NCBI GenBank assembly: GCA_034401795.1
Contig: CM067372.1
Location: 42,388,429 to 42,452,428 of the forward strand
Direction: 5' to 3'
Source: Chaetoderma sp. LZ-2023a
Taxonomy: Eukaryota; Mollusca; Caudofoveata; Chaetodermatida; Chaetodermatidae
Length of the DNA: 64,000 bases
Of the stretch, positions 12,001 through 22,899 are shown piece after piece (the first letter of the stretch is position 1; each line of letters opens with the position of its first letter). A model generated the notes under the pieces. The model was not told the DNA's origin. It saw only the letters and a list, made by a program, of their open reading frames with translations, and did no database searches. The position numbers were made by a program, and so were the translations under genes.

Positions 12001-15000
12001 GCAGAAATAGAAATAATCTGCGAATATGCCAGCATTTATTACCATAAAACATGGAATAAAAACGGGGAATAATAAAGATAGCATGAAAAATATATGCTTT
12101 GATACAGCACACGGCCCATTATAGAGTAAGATTAAGTGAATGATTATAAACTTTGAATTGACTCCGGTTAACATAGTACTGTATTGAAATAAATACCACA
12201 GATTAGTCAGATCTGTTTTATACTGGTTTTTAGTCATAAATACAACTTAGACAACTGACGATATTGCCAATATTCGGAAATCAGATGATGACGATAATGA
12301 TAATATCACAATATTCTCGCTAATATCGGGAACTCGCCCAGCTCTACTCAACAATGATACACACGGGCAAACAAGTTGTATATAAATTATTGTCCCTTGT
12401 GTAGCAGACTTTAGGTGATCACGCACGCGCACTCATACACAGTCAGTTAGACACACCCACAGACAGACAGACACCTACAGACAGACAGATAGACACACCC
12501 ACAGACAGTCAGGTAGACACACCCACATACAGACACACGCACACACGCACGCACACTCACTCACGCACGCACGCACACATGCAGACAGATACACACCCCC
12601 AGATAGACACACCCACAGACAGACAGATCCGATCACAATACCCTCTTCCCCTTATGGTGCAAGGGTAATAACTGCTTTAGACATGGTATTATTAGCTCAC
12701 CTGGCCTAAAGGCCAAGTGAGCTTATGCCATGGCGACCGTCCGTCGTCCAACCATCCATCAACTTTTCCTTTAAATGACTTCTCAAGAACCACAGGGCCA
12801 ATTTCAATTATATTTAGCAGGAAGCATCCTTAGGACATAGAGATCCAAGTTTAGTCAAATGAACCAGATCGGCCAATTTGACTGGTAGCCATCTTGGATT
12901 TAGGCTGACTTTAGGAAACGTCTTTAAAAATCTTCTCCGAAACCGCTGAGGGGCTTGATGCAAATCTCATGAAATATGATCTAGGGCAAGAGCTGAACCA
13001 AGTTTGTTCAAGGGAACTTGATTGGTCAAATGGTTAGGCGGCCATCTTGGTTGACCTAGTTGTAGCGAAAATGACTTCTCCAGAACCGCTGAAGGGATCA
13101 GGCCGAAATTTGGCAGATGTGATTAGGACCTAAGGGCCATTAAAGTCTGTTCAAGAGAAGATGATCCGTCAAAAAACATTTCCGCCGTGGGCCAATCAAA
13201 ATATAGCGTGTTTGGCGGCCATATTGGATTTTTTTATTTGATGGATTTTGAGGCCGAAATTGGTTTTCTATGTTTTTTGCGGTATTCTGATCACAAATTT
13301 GCAATTTTCGAAACTGTCGGATAAACGGTTTAGCGGCCATCTTGGATCATTTTCCCAACGTAGCGCCAAATCAATGGCCGCATGCAATTTTCTGTTCCAA
13401 CGTTTTATCAAATCTTTTATGTTTGCCGTCAAGTTTTTGAAGTATTCTTTGAGTCAAAATGTTTCTAAGTAAATGTAAATTGTGCTTCTTATATCAGTTA
13501 TTGATTATTCTTTGGAAGTTACCTATCGTTAGTGATTTAAATTTCAACGTGGTTAGAATAGAACCAGAGTATAGGCGGCCATTAGTAGTTCAGCAAGGTA
13601 GTGAGCACTGCTCAGGTAGTAGGACAAGTATAGTGAACTGTTTACTAACAACAATGATTAAATACTCGGTGTCGGACCTGAAAGCAATACGGCTTTCACA
13701 ATACAATCACAGATATTCGAACAAATTGGATATCAGCGTGTTGAACTGTCTTCACAAATACGGTATTATTAACCCTACAAGACGTGGGTGTCGAGCCGGC
13801 AGAAAAAGACAGCGAACAAATCCTACTTTAATAACATCACTTAAGAGCAGACCAAAGTGTAAATCTGGACAAGGCATATGTACTGCCAATCTGATTCAAA
13901 TATCCATCGTACCAAACCCTATTGACTTAACCCATGTACCTACAGAACCTCGCCCAGCTGACATGTGCAGGGGTGGATTATTGAACGCTAGATCAGTGTG
14001 CAATAAAACTGTTAGTATTGTGGACTATATCCTTGAAAGGGACCTTGATATTGTTGCAATAACAGAGACTTGGCTCAAGACTGAGTGTGATAATATAACA
14101 ATAGGTGACCTCACACCCACCGGGTACCAGCTAAAGCACAACCCCAGACATGGGAGAAGAGGGGGTGGAGTCGCTGTGTTATATAAAGAGGCGTTCGATC
14201 TTAAAGTAATAAAATCGCCATCATATCACACATTTGACTGTCTTGAATGCGAGTTTATGCATAACTCAGTCCTATTAAGACTCATAACAGTATATCGGCC
14301 GCCACCTGGAAAACATAACCCACTCTCGTCAGAATTCTTCCAAGAAGTGTCTTCCCTACTTGACCGATATACTTTCAGTACCGGAAATTTACTGTTACTA
14401 TGTGATTTTAACGTACACATGGAAATTGCAGACGATCATAATGCATCAATTATGCGGGCTTTATTAGAAACATCAGGTCTTATACAACATGTGAAACATG
14501 CCACCCATAGTAAAGGACATCTACTGGACTTAATTATAACACGAGCAGATGAATCTGTCGTCAGTAATGTTGATCTTGATGCAGGCGCAATCGCGTCTGA
14601 TCATGCATTTATAACATTCGACGTTTCTCTTCCAAAACCTGCTCTGCCACGAAAAACGATTACTTATAGGCGACTTCGTTCACTTCCCATTGAATCAATC
14701 AGATCAGACATACGTGCAAGTAGTATGTGCACGAATCCATCTGAGAACATGTCCAAACTCGTGAACCAGTACGACAATGAACTACGAGCCATTCTTGATA
14801 AATATGCTCCCCATAACCATAAAACAATCGTTGTTCGTCCACATTCACCATGGTTCAACAGTGAGATAAAGGAAGCAAAACGACTTTCACGAAAATACGA
14901 ACGCCTTGCACGCAAAACGAATGTACACGTTCATTTACAGTTATATGCTGATCAGTGTAAAGTGGTTAACAAAATGATAACTGTAGCAAAGCAGGATTAC

Positions 15001-18000
15001 TACTCAACATTTGTGTCCGAACACAAAGCAGACCAGAAAAAACTTTTCTCCGTTTTCAACAGGCTCCTTCACAAAGATAAAGGACGAAATACCTTACCAC
15101 AGCACAGCAATTCAGTTGAGCTAGCTGGCAATTTTGGACAGTTTTTCACTGAAAAAATCGAACTCATTCGTGCAAACATTTTGAGACATCCAGATTATTC
15201 AGTACAGATTCTGAACGATGTACCGGTATCAGAATGTCCTCTGATAGAGTTTCGACCAGCTTCCATCAGTGAGGTGTCAACACTAATCAGGAAATCACCA
15301 CCAAAGTCCTGTATTCTAGACCCAATACCCACACACTTGGTTAAAGACTGTATCGCCGACCTTGCACCAGTCATTACAAATATGAAAAATATGTCCATGG
15401 AGAGTGGCTCTGTGCCTACTATCTTTAAATCAGCAAACGTGATACCACTGCTCAAAAAACCATCTCTGGACTATAACCTTCTTAACAACTACCGACCGGT
15501 ATCGAATCTAACATATCTATCAAAACTGTTAGAAAAAGTGATTGCAGAACGACTTCAGAATCACCTAGAAGTAAATAACCTACGTGAGTTGTACCAAAGT
15601 GCCTACCGCAAGCTTCATAGCACAGAGACGGCTTTACTACGCGTGCAGAACGATATATTATGTTCTATGGACAATCGTATGTGTGTGCTATTAACACTCC
15701 TAGACCTATCTGCAGCCTTCGATACGATAGATCATACAACTATGCTATCACGACTAGCAGAACTGGGCATATCTGGTACATCACTGAGTTGGTTCAAATC
15801 CTATTTAACATGTCGCTATCAAACAATCACATTAAATGAAGCTAGGTCATCTCAGTATGAGTTGCTCTCTGGTGTGCCGCAGGGGTCTGCTCGGGCCTAT
15901 ATTATTCACTATCTACACGGCACCACTGGGACGACTTCTAGACGCACGCGGAATGAGCTATCACTTCTACGCCGATGATACTCAGCTGTATCTAGCTTTT
16001 CACACACCCAACCAATTGAATGCCCGGGAAATTCTGGAGGACTGTATTCGCGATGTGAAACTTTGGATGTTAAACAACCTTTTGCAACTCAACGAGAAAA
16101 AGACAGAAATAATTATGATCGCTTCCCGTCACTTGAGACCAAAAATAGAAATTGAATCGGTTCATATCGGTGGCGCCAACATTCCTTTTAGTGTTAATGC
16201 GAGAAATATTGGCGTAGTCTTTGACAATACTATGTCTATGGAAAGCCATGTGACGTCGATCTGTAAATCTATATTTCTGAACACTCGCAACATCGGTAAA
16301 ATTAGGAAATTGCTAGACTATAATGCAGTCAGTACCCTCATCCACGCAACCATTACATCAAGGCTGGACAATTGCAATTCTCTTCTCACAGGCATATCAT
16401 CATCGCAGTTACAACGTCTCCAACGAGCACAAAATACGGCAGCCCGGTTAATAACCAGAACAAAAGTGCATGAACACATTCGACCAGTCCTCAAAGAGCT
16501 ACACTGGCTGCCAGTGGAACAACGAATCGAATTTAAGGTCGCACTTTTCGTGTTCAAATGCCTACATGACTTAGCCCCACCGTATTTATCATCACTCATA
16601 ACTAGACGAATAGCACCGAGAGCACTAAGATCGAGTGAACAGCTACTCTGCGTAGTACCCAATTCCAATCTTGTCATTGGAGAGCGTGCTTTCTCCATAG
16701 CTGGACCAAAACTTTGGAATGACCTTCCATCCAACATTCAAAACAGCAACAATGTTGAGGCTTTCAAAACTCTTCTAAAAACCCATTTGTTCCAAAAAGC
16801 ATATTTCACTATTTTAAATTAGCTTTAACTTTTTGTAAAGCGCCTTTGGGCAGTTAATTCTGGAATTGGCGCTATATAAATGCATACATACATACATACA
16901 TACACCAAAAGCTCCCATACTAAAGCAATGGGAAATTTTTTATGTTTTCGTCTCGAGAACTACTAGGCCAATTTCAATTATATTTCACAGGAAGCATTCT
17001 TAGGGTGTAGAGATTCAAGTTTGATCAAACGAAGCCGATCGGCCAATTTGGCCAGTGGCCATCTTGGATTTTGGCCGATTTTTAGAAACGTCTTTAAAAA
17101 CCTCCGAAACCGCTTGGTGGATTGAAACACACCCCATGAAATATGATCTAGGGCAAGAGCTGAACAACATTTGTTCAAGGGAACTTGATTGGTCCCATGG
17201 TTTGGTGGCCATCTTGATTGAGCTAGTTTTAGCGAAACCGACTTCTCCAGAACTACTGAAGGTATCGGACCGAAATTTGGCATGGGAAGCTGATCCATCA
17301 AAAAACATGGCCACCGTGGGCCAATCAAAACATAGTGTGTTTGGTGGCCATATTGGGGTTTTTTTATTTGATGGATTTTGAGGCTGAAATTGGTTTTATA
17401 TGTGCTTCTGGGTATTCTGATCTCAACCATCGGGCGGCCATCTTGGATTCAGCTGATTTTTTAAAATGTAAAAATTTTCACCAAAACTGAGCGATTGATT
17501 CAAAAGTCATAAAATATAATTTAGGGCACGAGCTGAACCAAGATTGTTGATTTGCCAAATGGTTGGGTGGCCATCTTGGATGGCTTGTTTTTCATGAAAG
17601 CAACTTTGTCTCCAGAGCCACTGAACGGATTGGGCTGAAATTTTGGAGATATGATATTGATAACTAAGGGTCATTAAAGTTTGTTCAAGTGAAGTTGATA
17701 CATAAAGAAACATGGCCTCTGCTTTCTTGTTACAAGTCTGCTCAACTCATTAGAGTTTTACTTATTGTTAATGACCATTCTAGTTGAGATGCCTATGGTC
17801 CAGGTGAGCGATACAGGCCTCTTGGGCCTGTTGTAGTTTAATTTGTATTTTCATGTTACAGCATGGGTTGTTATTATCTGCGTATTGTGATGCTGGGACA
17901 TAAAGAGATGGTGTCATTGATTAAGCATCAGCTTGATCTGGTAAGACAGTAATCACTCAAATATCTTTCATAAATATTTCCATGTTATGCGACACCAACA

Positions 18001-20741
18001 GACACTCTATAGACAGGCTGGCTTATGTTATAAGCTGTTAACTGTCTTACTGCTGCCGCAAGCCACCAGACAATAATTTCAACTAGCAATAACTCTTGAC
18101 TTGCTGAATATTTTGAATACAATTTGACTGAAAATCAAATTGTTTTCAAAATATTAAGCAGGTCCAGCGATATAATTGAATATGTCATCTGCAAAAACTC
18201 AGCGGTCAGATGGTTAAAAGCAATAGAGTAAATCGTGAAGATCCACAGCTACAGATGACATGGTATTCCTGATATGGTACCAGGGGATCCACAGTTACAG
18301 GCGATGTGGTATTCTTGACATGGTACCAGGCGATACACAGTTACAGGCGATGTGGTATTCCTGATATGGTACCAGTGGATCCACAGTTACAGGTGACATG
18401 GTATTCCTGACATGGTACCATGGGATCCACAGTTACAGGTGACATATTCCTGACATTGTACCAGGGGATCCATAGTTACAGGTGGCGTGATATTCCTGTC
18501 GTGGTACCAGTGGATCCACAGTTAGAGGTGATGTGGTATTCCTGACATGGTACCAGTGGATCCACAGTTACAGGTGACGTGGTATTCCTGACATGGTACC
18601 AGTGGATCCACAATTAGAGGTAATCTGGTATTCCTGACATGGTACCAGTGGATCCACAGTTACAGGTGACATGGAATTCCTGACATGGTACCAGGGGATC
18701 CACAGTTAGAGATAATGTGGTATTACGGACATGGTACCAGTGGATCCACAGTTAGAGGTGATGTGGTATTCCTGACATGGTATCAGTGGATCCACAGTTA
18801 CAGGTGACGTATTCCTGACATGGTACCTGGGGATCCACAGTTACAGGTTATGTGGTATTCCTGACATGGTAGCAGGGGATCCGCAGTTACATCTGATGAT
18901 GATGTGGTATTCCTGACATGGTCCTAGGGTTGTGACCTATGGTCTGGGGTTTGAAAATTCCTGTCCAAAATTAACTCCATCACCTCTAGGATGCGCGCAT
19001 GCATGCACACGTATTGGCAGACATCTTGTCTTCAAAGTAGCCAACTTGATCGTAACTACAGCACATATGTAACAATTTGTGAACTATTGAGCGAAATGTG
19101 GCTGTATTGTGCTTTATCTGTTTGACAGGAGGGACAAGACAGGTCTTATCTCTGTGAAAAGTATCAATCACTTATGGAGACTGCTAGCACATCCATGCAC
19201 AGCATGAACCCATCAAACAGTGTTGTACGATCGCCAGGTATGTGTATACTTATCATCAGGCCTGAAGGGTGGGTGGGGGGGGGGGGGGGGGGGTGGGGAG
19301 AGGAGGAGGGTTGTAAGCATGGCAAGGGTATTGTAGTCAAGCTGCTCTATTAACTATGTAATGTCAAAACGGTTCTTTGCAGTGCTCTTGAAGAATAAAC
19401 ATTTGCAGGCCAACAGAAGACTATCTTTGAAACGCTACCGCTGGAATGACTGGCTCGATAATCGAGTCAGACATTCCAGTCATACATTTTCAAAAATAGT
19501 CTTCCCGTGCTCTGCAATTGGACATTCTCTATGCAAACATTTTAATTGTCTTGACCAATCTTGACTATTAAAGGGTTAATGAGCATCTGCTTTTGGGATC
19601 ACAGTTTGATGCTGATCATATGATTGGTCTTATAACCACCAGTCTTAAAGACCTGCAATGTTGTGGATGAAAAGATCATCTACTATATGGTAACTGTCAT
19701 CTTCCTGTGTACATGATACATCTACATTCCAAATGTTTGAGGGGGGGTGTTGGGGTGGGGAACTCAAATGGAAGACCCCTAGGCCAGTATGCATCAGAAC
19801 TTATATACAGAATTTTGATGGCTTGATTTTCCTAAAATGGGAATTCGTATAAAATGTTATGCTCATTAATCGCTTGGGAAATTTCAACAAACTTTGGCTG
19901 GAAGGATCCTATTGTCGTAGCCTTTAGAAAATCTATTCAGAATTTTGATAAGTCAATTTTTTGGCAGCCATCTTTGATTTTCTGAAAAAATCCTCTAATC
20001 AATGGCACAATTTTTGATTGGTCACTTGTTTTGGTGGCAATCTTGGATTTTCTGAAAATCATCTCATGTCTATTTAAATGCAAATGGTTTAAATGCCAAT
20101 GCTCCAGGTGGGTGTAACAGGCTCGTGGGCCTCTTATTGGAATAAAATGATCCAATCTGTCACTCAAGTATCTGACGTCATGATCAATTAAGTAAATAGT
20201 TAGCTGATGTCACAATCAAAATGATGTAAAGCTCTGTGATAAAAATCGAAAGGTCTGTCACTACTCACAACATATGAATTGTATGTCTTTGATGAATTTA
20301 CAATTTAATAAACATTCTTTTGAATATTTTGGAACTAATTTGACTTAGAACTGTTGCTGCCATAAGCAGAAATAGCCCCCAGTCAAATTAATTTCAAAAT
20401 ATTCAACGTGTCTGTATAATTACGTTGAAATATATTTTGTCTTTGAGTTTCAGTTTAAAATCGCTTCCAACATGTGTATAAAGTGGGCGGTGCCTGGCTA
20501 GAAATGGATCCCTCTATTCCGTGCGTCTCTCTTATCCATTCTCTCAAATAGCATGCTATGATTGCGCTGTAGGCTTGATTGATAGGTCTGATCCCAACAT
20601 TAACTCTATCATCACCACCCTCCTCATCGTGACTTACATTCATACACTGAAAATAACTAGTGTCTCATAATGTGTTTGTGCTCTCTTGCAGCTGGTAAGG
20701 CATTTGCAAAAGCAGTAGATGTCAAAAAACAGAAAAAGTAA
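5907..20741 (+). CDS. Transmembrane channel-like (TMC) protein gene, 3' part, four exons
   Basis: Four exons join without breaking frame: 5907-6071, 17862-17940, 19129-19237 and 20692-20741. The joined C-terminus has the TMC-family CGPFR box (TGT GGT CCA TTC AGG near 5926), an SPG-type turn, and a final membrane segment (ACLFLLLCMGCYYLRIVML) that crosses the first splice. It then has GHKEMVSLIKHQLDLEGQDR, the cytoplasmic helix that follows the last membrane span in TMC proteins, and a basic end (KKQKK). TMC proteins are ten-span membrane proteins linked to mechanosensory and cation channel complexes. Splice phases agree at all three junctions (2+1, 0, 1+2 bases), which is strong evidence for a real gene. 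The N-terminal and channel-core exons must lie left of the window. I cannot choose a TMC subtype. Confidence 0.85.
6072..7102. other. TMC intron sequence with a ~132-bp duplication
   Basis: No gene is seen. Two imperfect tandem copies share CATAGAAAATTCTTGT with its flanks, at about 6205 and 6337. The rest is AT-rich and anonymous. Confidence 0.5.
7103..7395 (+). mobile_element. tRNA-derived SINE
   Basis: The head has a pol III A-box-like TGGGTGAGTGGTT (7110-7122) and a B-box-like GCAAGTTCGCTTCC (7152-7165), about 40 bp apart as in tRNA-type promoters. A conserved-looking body follows (TCCTTGAGCACGGTACTTAA from 7185). I could not locate target duplications or a clear 3' tail, so the right end is approximate. 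Confidence 0.65.
8530..8712 (+). pseudogene. DIRS RNase H remnant
   Basis: It resembles 2630-2815 of copy 1: a degenerate TVVSYLN-like segment, then AHIPGRLNILADAL-type coding with GGAAGGCTAAGTCTCCTAGC. Stops and indels abolish coding. Confidence 0.7.
8925..9790 (+). pseudogene. DIRS tyrosine recombinase remnant
   Basis: The order follows copy 1: GAATGGTGCTCAGC core-binding part, the ISTRRRSEIHALSAEP arginine box (about 9315-9360), a TGA, the linker, and an end part at 9633-9790 reading ACGLVASTALFHGVSMEDIL and VTQWHC. The catalytic Tyr region is altered (LLTITSLTR). Several stops make it a pseudogene. Confidence 0.75.
10120..10735 (+). repeat. Degenerate ~150-bp tandem repeat
   Basis: About four units, each with an ATTTTGGGGTC element, a GGTCAAGGTCACAGTGACC element and TCCGGATCATAACTCGAGT. 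The spacings between successive ATTTTG elements are about 165, 149, 82 (a shortened unit) and 146 bp. Confidence 0.7.
10736..11098. other. Anonymous sequence
   Basis: Nothing recognised between the tandem repeat and the hAT target site. Confidence 0.4.
11107..12346. mobile_element. hAT-type DNA transposon, non-autonomous
   Basis: The ends TAGAGCTGGG (left) and CCCAGCTCTA (right) are inverted, and further subterminal CGATAATGATAT/ATTATCATTATCG stretches also pair. The element is flanked by a perfect 8-bp direct repeat CTCAACAA at 11099-11106 and 12347-12354, the target duplication size of hAT elements. The 1240-bp interior has no transposase-like frame longer than about 80 codons, so it would need a transposase in trans. 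Confidence 0.88.
12420..12630. repeat. CA/CAGACA simple repeat
   Basis: Low-complexity sequence made of ACACACC, CAGACAGA and CGCACGCA runs. Confidence 0.8.
13355..16907 (+). mobile_element. CR1/L2-like non-LTR retrotransposon inserted in element A
   Basis: It encodes an APE endonuclease and a YADD reverse transcriptase. It ends with GCGCTATATAAATG and a (CATA)n run, the type of 3' end seen in CR1/L2-group LINEs. The flanking element A sequence resumes cleanly (GGATCATTTTCC left, CCAAAAGCTCCC right), so both boundaries are known to within a few bases. No long target duplication is seen. Confidence 0.85.
13459..16822 (+). pseudogene. LINE ORF2: endonuclease-reverse transcriptase with one frameshift
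   Basis: Frame 1 runs from 13459 to the motif-B region; the protein then continues in frame 2 to TAG at 16820. The endonuclease has LLNARSVCNK, TETWL (catalytic Glu), VYRPPPG, CDFNVH (the usual GDFN Gly is Cys) and SDH. The RT has NNYRPVSNL, LLDLSAAFDTIDH (motif A), GVPQGS/LGPILFTIY (motif B) and FYADDTQLY (catalytic Asp pair). The C-terminus HWLPVEQRIEFK is typical of the CR1/L2 group. The frame change lies at about 15888-15890, inside motif B, and equals loss of two bases or gain of one. One indel therefore separates this copy from a full-length frame. No separate ORF1 is seen. Confidence 0.85.
17862..17940 (+). CDS. TMC exon, end of last membrane helix
   Basis: The acceptor is TTTCATGTTACAG and the donor CTG|GTAAGA. 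The exon has 79 nt and only one open frame. Its first base completes the TG left by the exon ending at 6071 to give Cys. It encodes MGCYYLRIVMLGHKEMVSLI and KHQLDL. The AGCTCACC transposon ends only about 25 bp upstream, so the transposon end abuts the splice acceptor. Confidence 0.85.
18085..18180. repeat. M1 hairpin, degenerate copy
   Basis: GAATATTTTGAATACAATTT is followed by an inverted AATTGTTTTCAAAATATT. It is a short copy of the M1 palindrome that recurs through the window. Confidence 0.6.
18240..18925. repeat. 46-bp minisatellite in TMC intron
   Basis: About 15 units based on ATCCACAGTTACAGGTGACA plus TGGTATTCCTGACATGGTAC plus CAGTGG. Units vary by substitutions and small deletions. 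It lies between TMC exons at 17940 and 19129. Confidence 0.9.
19129..19237 (+). CDS. TMC exon, cytoplasmic tail
   Basis: The acceptor is CTGTTTGACAG and the donor CCAG|GTATGT. The exon is 109 nt, phase 0 in and phase 1 out, encoding EGQDRSYLCEKYQSLMETAS followed by a Ser-rich segment. It continues the post-membrane helix of the preceding exon. Confidence 0.85.
19275..19293. repeat. Poly-G run
   Basis: Nineteen consecutive G in a G-rich stretch to about 19310, 38 bp after the TMC donor at 19237. It could form a quadruplex in the intron; its length may be unreliable in assembly. Confidence 0.8.
19354..19575. mobile_element. M2 piggyBac-like MITE
   Basis: Flanked by TTAA (19350-19353 and 19576-19579), right end ATTAAAGGG. 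The centre is the M2 palindrome, CTGGAATGACTGGCTCGAT opposite CGAGTCAGACATTCCAG. TTAA duplication and CCC/GGG ends fit piggyBac-type mobilisation. Confidence 0.75.
19765..20136 (+). mobile_element. AGCTCACC-family fragment J
   Basis: It has internal GGCAGCCATCTTTGATTTT units and the right end CCAGGTGGGTGTAACAGG...GGGCCTCTT. The left end is missing. Confidence 0.7.
20152..20510 (-). mobile_element. M1 element, subfamily 2
   Basis: It contains the palindrome at 20314-20412 (GAATATTTTGGAACTAATTT opposite AAATTAATTTCAAAATATTC), a GTGGGCGG stretch near one end and CAATCTGTCACTCAAG at the other. A perfect TGACGTCA lies at 20173-20180. It sits in the last TMC intron, about 180 bp before the terminal exon. 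Confidence 0.7.
20692..20741 (+). CDS. TMC terminal exon and stop
   Basis: The acceptor is CTCTCTTGCAG. Two bases complete an Ala codon, then GKAFAKAVDVKKQKK and TAA at 20739-20741. The short basic tail and in-frame stop end the protein. No clear AATAAA was found in the following few hundred bases. Confidence 0.8.
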
Positions 20742-21271
20742 CATCCATATCAACTGCTATACACTCGTTGGTGGTGATCGTTGACATTGATGTCAGCATG
20801 AGATCATATCTGGTGTGATTTATATCGTCATACAGAACATCAATACTAGTGAATTTTATGTCAATACCGTGATTCAGATTGACAGAATACTTCACATTTG
20901 TGCACACACAGGCATGCAGTCACATGCACATAAACGTGTAGAATTGTTACTATGAATATATCTTGATTACAAATTTATTGTTCATCGCTATTATAAGTGG
21001 TTAGAAGATGCTTTTGCATGTAGGTGTTTATGCTAATAGATGTACTGTTTCAACCATTGATGATGAAGCATAATGAAGATGCTAATCCTAATTTATGCTG
21101 ACAATGAAATATTTGGTCAATTTAGCCTTATTCCATTGTTACTTTCACAAAAATGTATTCTTTAAAAAATATTTACTGTTTATTTTAATGATTTTAATAT
21201 TATATTTTATTTTCTACAACTGTACTTTTATGACATTGTGAAATCCATTATTTTTTAAACCAAATTCGTCA
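20742..21271. other. TMC 3' UTR/downstream sequence
   Basis: AT-rich sequence after the TMC stop. No further gene and no clear polyadenylation signal is seen. Confidence 0.4.
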
Positions 21272-21275
21272 TTAA

Positions 21276-21427
21276 CCCTTTCACGCTGGAAATTCCAGTC
21301 TCAATGGGAACCGGTCACGCACTACCATAGGTAGCACGAGCTCTTGGTCAAAATAGTTTCAAAATATTCAACAGAATATTTCTTGAATCAAAGAATTTGT
21401 TATGCGGTATCTGTGGGTGTTAAAGGG
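21276..21427. mobile_element. Short TTAA-flanked MITE
   Basis: Left flank TTAA with CCCTTTCACGC, right end GTTAAAGGG followed by TTAT (one mismatch to TTAA). It contains half of the M1 core (TTTCAAAATATTCAACAGAA). Confidence 0.55.
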
Positions 21428-21670
21428 TTATTATCCCTGATATATTGAAGGCACAAGGTTTGTTAAGATAAGGGCCGGAAGGTGAGTGAAGAACTCTGAT
21501 ATCACAAGCCATATACTGTGTACGCTGACGTGAATTACGTCTTTAGTGACCTCTTGTTTATGTTCACCTATGGCTACATTATAAGCAGATCTGGTTTTAA
21601 CAATAATCAGATGCTTGATAAACAGGAAATGTTTCTGTTATTTCATTAATTATAGGCTTTTGCACTCTAT

Positions 21671-22880
21671 TAACAAGAGGCCCAAGGGGTCTGTATCATC
21701 GTTCACCTGGAATTATTGGCTACTGGCACAACCGAACAAAATGACATGACAACACGAGAAATTTGCCAATCAGATTTCTGTGAAGAAAGTGTTATTAAAA
21801 TTGTCCCAGAAGTTTGCCGAAAATACAAGATGTCCGCCAAAGACGCTAAATTTTGATTGATTCATGGCGGACATTTTTTTTTACCTATCAATTTTGCATA
21901 GATAACTTTTAATGACATTTCGGCCCTAATCATACCTGCCAAATTTTGGCCCGATCCAGTGGTTCTGGAGAAGTCATTTTCATGAAAACTAGGTCATCCA
22001 AGATGGCCGCTGAACCACTTGCCAAATTAAGTTCCAGCGAACAAACTTGGTTCAGCTCTTTCCCTAGATCATATTTCATGAGGTTTGCATTGATCCCCAA
22101 AGCGGTTTCGGAGAAGATTTTTAAAAACTTGTATCTCTATGCTCTAAGGATGCTTCCTGGCAAATATACTTGAAATCGGCCCAGCGGTTCTTGAGAAGAC
22201 ATTTTAAATTTCCCATTGCTTTAGTATGGGAGATTTGGGCTGGAAAAAGATCCAAGATGGCCGACAAATAGTTTATCCGACTGTTTCGAAAATGGCAAAT
22301 TTGAAATCAGAATACCTAAAAACAACCCTATTTAAAACCAATTTCGGCTACAAAATCCATCAAATAATAATATCCAATATGGCCTCCAAACACACTACAG
22401 TTTGATTGGTCCATGACGGCCATATCTTTTTAGTTATCAATTTCGCTTGAACAAACTTTAATGGCCCTTAGTTCCTAATCATATCTGCCCAATTTCGGCC
22501 CGATCCATTTAGCATTTCTGAAAAAGTCATATTCGTGAAAACTAGGTCATCCAAGATCACTGCCAAACTATTTGCCCAATCAAGTTCCCTTAAACAAACT
22601 TGGTTCAGTTCTTTCCGTAGATCATATTTCATGAGTTTTGAATGGATGCCCCAAGCGGTTTCGGAGAAGATTTCCAAAGATTTTTTTTTTAAATCCCCTA
22701 AAATCCAAGATGGCCACTGGCCAAATTGGTCGATCGGCTTCGTATGAACAAAACTGAGTCTCTATGCCCTAAGGACTGTTCTTGCGAAAAATTGATTGAA
22801 ATCGACCCAGTAGTTCGCGAGAAGACATTTCTTTAGTAGGGGAGCTTTTGGCGGGAAAATGGTCCAAGATGGTACATGGT
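21671..22880 (-). mobile_element. AGCTCACC-family element B
   Basis: It begins with the reversed right end (AACAAGAGGCCCAAGG, then TTCACCTGG). It carries two ~700-bp-type units with AAAATCCAAGATGG-type segments. The AGCTCACC end is absent, so it is truncated where the next repeat begins. Confidence 0.75.
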
Positions 22881-22899
22881 TGCTTATGCCAAGAGGATG

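Larger units (their letters stand above)
12694..17836 (+). mobile_element. AGCTCACC-family element A, split by a LINE
   Basis: The left end AGCTCACCTGGCC-TAAA-GGCCAAGTGAGCT forms a hairpin; the right end has GGTGAGCG followed by a CAGGCCT/GGGCCTG hairpin. The body carries diverged copies of a roughly 700-bp unit with recurrent GCCATCTTGGATT. One unit lies left of the LINE (12750-13354), another right of it (16908-17700). I know of no coding capacity in this family and cannot classify it. Confidence 0.75.
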
